Shown here piece after piece: positions 6,441 through 7,290 of a DNA stretch of 7,290 nucleotides; position 1 is the first letter of the stretch; each line of letters starts with the position of its first letter. The position numbers were made by a program, and so were the translations under genes. The stretch is from Saprospirales bacterium (lineage in GTDB: Bacteria > Bacteroidota > Bacteroidia > Chitinophagales > Saprospiraceae): contig PWJP01000095.1 in the NCBI GenBank assembly GCA_003559985.1, forward strand, positions 1-7,290, in the 5' to 3' direction. The notes beneath the pieces are model-generated. The model was not told where the DNA came from. It saw only the letters and a program-made list of their open reading frames with translations, and made no database searches.

Positions 6441-6998
6441 TTATTCGGGGATTAAAACCCCGTCAATCACATGGACCACTCCGTTTGCCGCGCGAATGGA
6501 GGCCATAATATTATTTCCGTCAACCTGCACATTGCCACCGTCATCAATTTCTATTGTGACCGGCGGACCGTTGGCCGTACCAATCAATTGACCGTCAAAC
6601 ATAGCATCTGTCTCGTAAACTCCGATCAGTACATGATACTCCAAAATATCGAGCAGTTGGTTGAGATTTTCATCCTTCAGAAGATCATCCACGACACCAT
6701 CGGGAAGTTGATCAAATGCATCATTGGTCGGGGCAAAAACAGTGAAGGGTCCGGGATTGGCCAGCGGATCAACGTAATTCGCGTGATCCAGGGCGGCTAC
6801 CAGTGTAGTGTGGTCTTCCGAACCAGCAGCTATACGCACTATGGTAGGGTCTGAGCCATCATCGGCAATGGCAGCCTGTCCGGCAGATCTCCTCTCTTCT
6901 TGATCACCTGTGGCCCTTTCACCGGTTTGATCCGCAGGACCACAAGCCGTGAACATCGCAAGCGATATAACACCTAAAAACAGCAGAAACTTTTTCAT
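6441..6998 (-). CDS. FAS1 (fasciclin) domain lipoprotein
   Basis: This 185-residue envelope protein has a single FAS1 domain, a fold used for adhesion or ligand binding in the cell envelope. The ATG at 6998 gives a lipoprotein signal (MKKFLLFLGVISLAMFTAC) with the acylated Cys at 19. The -3 Phe departs from the strict lipobox but is seen in this phylum. An ATG nine codons upstream (7025) would put an unsuitable extension before the signal. A charged linker runs from 20 to about 50. FAS1 covers about 51-185: the H1 motif FTVFAPTNDAF at 85-95, the YH motif in LEYHVL (119-124), and the H2 motif NGVVHVIDGVLIP at 172-184. It lies 86 nt behind a NosY-like permease gene on the same strand and is followed by a good terminator, so it is probably the last gene of that operon. 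As I recall, FAS1 proteins occur near nos genes in other Bacteroidota; a role in N2O reductase maturation is inference. Confidence 0.92.
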   Translation of the reverse strand: MKKFLLFLGVISLAMFTACGPADQTGERATGDQEERRSAGQAAIADDGSDPTIVRIAAGSEDHTTLVAALDHANYVDPLANPGPFTVFAPTNDAFDQLPDGVVDDLLKDENLNQLLDILEYHVLIGVYETDAMFDGQLIGTANGPPVTIEIDDGGNVQVDGNNIMASIRAANGVVHVIDGVLIPE

Positions 6999-7071
6999 GA
7001 TTGTAAAATTTAATTTGTTAAACAATAATTTTCAATAAATTGTATTTGGGCTGTGTTTGGTGTAAACTGAT

Positions 7072-7087
7072 TAAAACCCGGGTTTTA
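7072..7087. repeat. 16-bp perfect palindrome over the permease stop codon
   Basis: TAAAACCCGGGTTTTA is fully self-complementary and contains the minus-strand TAA stop of the permease gene. It could act as a weak attenuating hairpin between the permease and fasciclin genes (short stem, tetraloop, T-rich 3' arm in either direction), or as a protein-binding site upstream of the fasciclin gene. Confidence 0.4.
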
Positions 7088-7290
7088 CAAATCCTTTCGC
7101 TTGAATACCCGCAGTGCAAAATAGACCGGTATTAGAATCCACAAAATCAATACTCCGGATGAGATCAGGGTCCCCCTGATGCTGCCGAAGAAATTCTGGA
7201 AAAAAGCCCCTGTAAAGCCCATCAATGCCGAGACATCCAACTGCATCAGCATAATTACCCTGGCCAGGTCAACCGGGTTTAGCATGACCA
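7085..7290 (-). CDS. nosY: NosY-like ABC transporter permease, C-terminal end (5' truncated by window)
   Basis: NosY is the membrane permease of the NosDFY ABC transporter, which serves assembly of the copper centres of periplasmic nitrous oxide reductase. Only the last 68 or so residues are visible. The frame stays open to the window edge, so the ATG at 7285 is internal. The segment NPVDLARVIMLMQLDVSALM, then GFTGAFFQNFFGS, is what I associate with the end of NosY-type ABC-2 permeases. One transmembrane helix follows (about SSGVLILWILIPVYFALRVF), then a short basic cytoplasmic tail, KRKDL. Other ABC-2 permeases share this overall shape, so the Nos label rests on remembered motif similarity. 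The adjacent FAS1 gene gives some support. Finding nosF, nosD, nosL and nosZ to the right would confirm it. Confidence 0.7.
   Translation of the reverse strand, partial: VMLNPVDLARVIMLMQLDVSALMGFTGAFFQNFFGSIRGTLISSGVLILWILIPVYFALRVFKRKDL

Noticed and set aside
6471..6854. 127-codon plus-strand open frame opposite the fasciclin gene
   Set aside because: It is the antisense shadow of a clear FAS1 coding sequence.
6999..7025. ATG at 7025 as start of the fasciclin lipoprotein
   Set aside because: It would put nine polar or mixed residues before a standard lipoprotein signal beginning MKKFLLFLG.
7005..7035. Minus-strand promoter TTG-N20-TAAATTTT for the fasciclin gene
   Set aside because: Transcription would start on or next to the ATG at 6998, leaving no leader; co-transcription with the permease gene is simpler.
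1..7290. CRISPR array, tRNA, rRNA, insertion sequence or attachment site
   Set aside because: Looked for on both strands; no regularly spaced repeats, cloverleaf-like sequence, transposase motif or flanking direct repeats were seen.

Overview
The window looks like a chromosomal segment of a Bacteroidota bacterium, most plausibly of a marine or sludge Saprospiria/Cytophagia type; the exact rank is inference. Four signs support this. The 713-2272 product ends in a type IX secretion (T9SS) type A sorting domain. None of the starts has a Shine-Dalgarno sequence. Three upstream regions carry the Bacteroidota sigma-ABfr-like promoter pattern (TTTG, 19-20 nt, TAnnTTTG-like). At the right edge a NosY-like permease end is followed by a FAS1 lipoprotein. 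Hand-counted sample lines are about 47-60% GC in the hipA, T9SS-cargo and fasciclin genes, but only about 28-37% in the AbiE genes.

Layout from left to right: (1) 1-486 (+), the C-terminal part of a HipA-family kinase toxin, cut by the window edge. (2) 713-2272 (+), a secreted T9SS cargo protein with a possible cohesin-like domain, behind a strong promoter match at 596-626. (3) 2570-4213 (+), an exported protein of about 547 residues of no family I can name, with beta-propeller-like segments, behind a promoter at 2515-2545. (4) 4414-6023 (+), a complete AbiE type IV toxin-antitoxin operon, abiEi-abiEii, with a 4-bp ATGA overlap. Its promoter is straddled by a long inverted repeat that looks like the AbiEi autoregulatory operator. 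(5) 6024-6440, about 400 bp without an intact gene, holding a possible frameshifted gene remnant and a convincing intrinsic terminator for the minus-strand operon. (6) 6441-6998 (-), a FAS1 (fasciclin) lipoprotein, and 7085-7290 (-), the C-terminal end of a NosY-like ABC permease. These two are probably the last genes of a nitrous-oxide-reductase (nos) maturation operon that continues beyond the window.

Taken together, two toxin-antitoxin modules (HipA and AbiE) flank two independently promoted exported-protein genes. This accessory block abuts the end of a respiratory (nos-like) operon transcribed towards it. The AT-rich AbiE operon and the possible gene debris behind it suggest that this stretch was acquired horizontally. 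The best specific signal in the window is the AbiE promoter/operator at 4362-4406. I see no strong evidence for an entirely new system. The least explained gene is the exported protein at 2570-4213.
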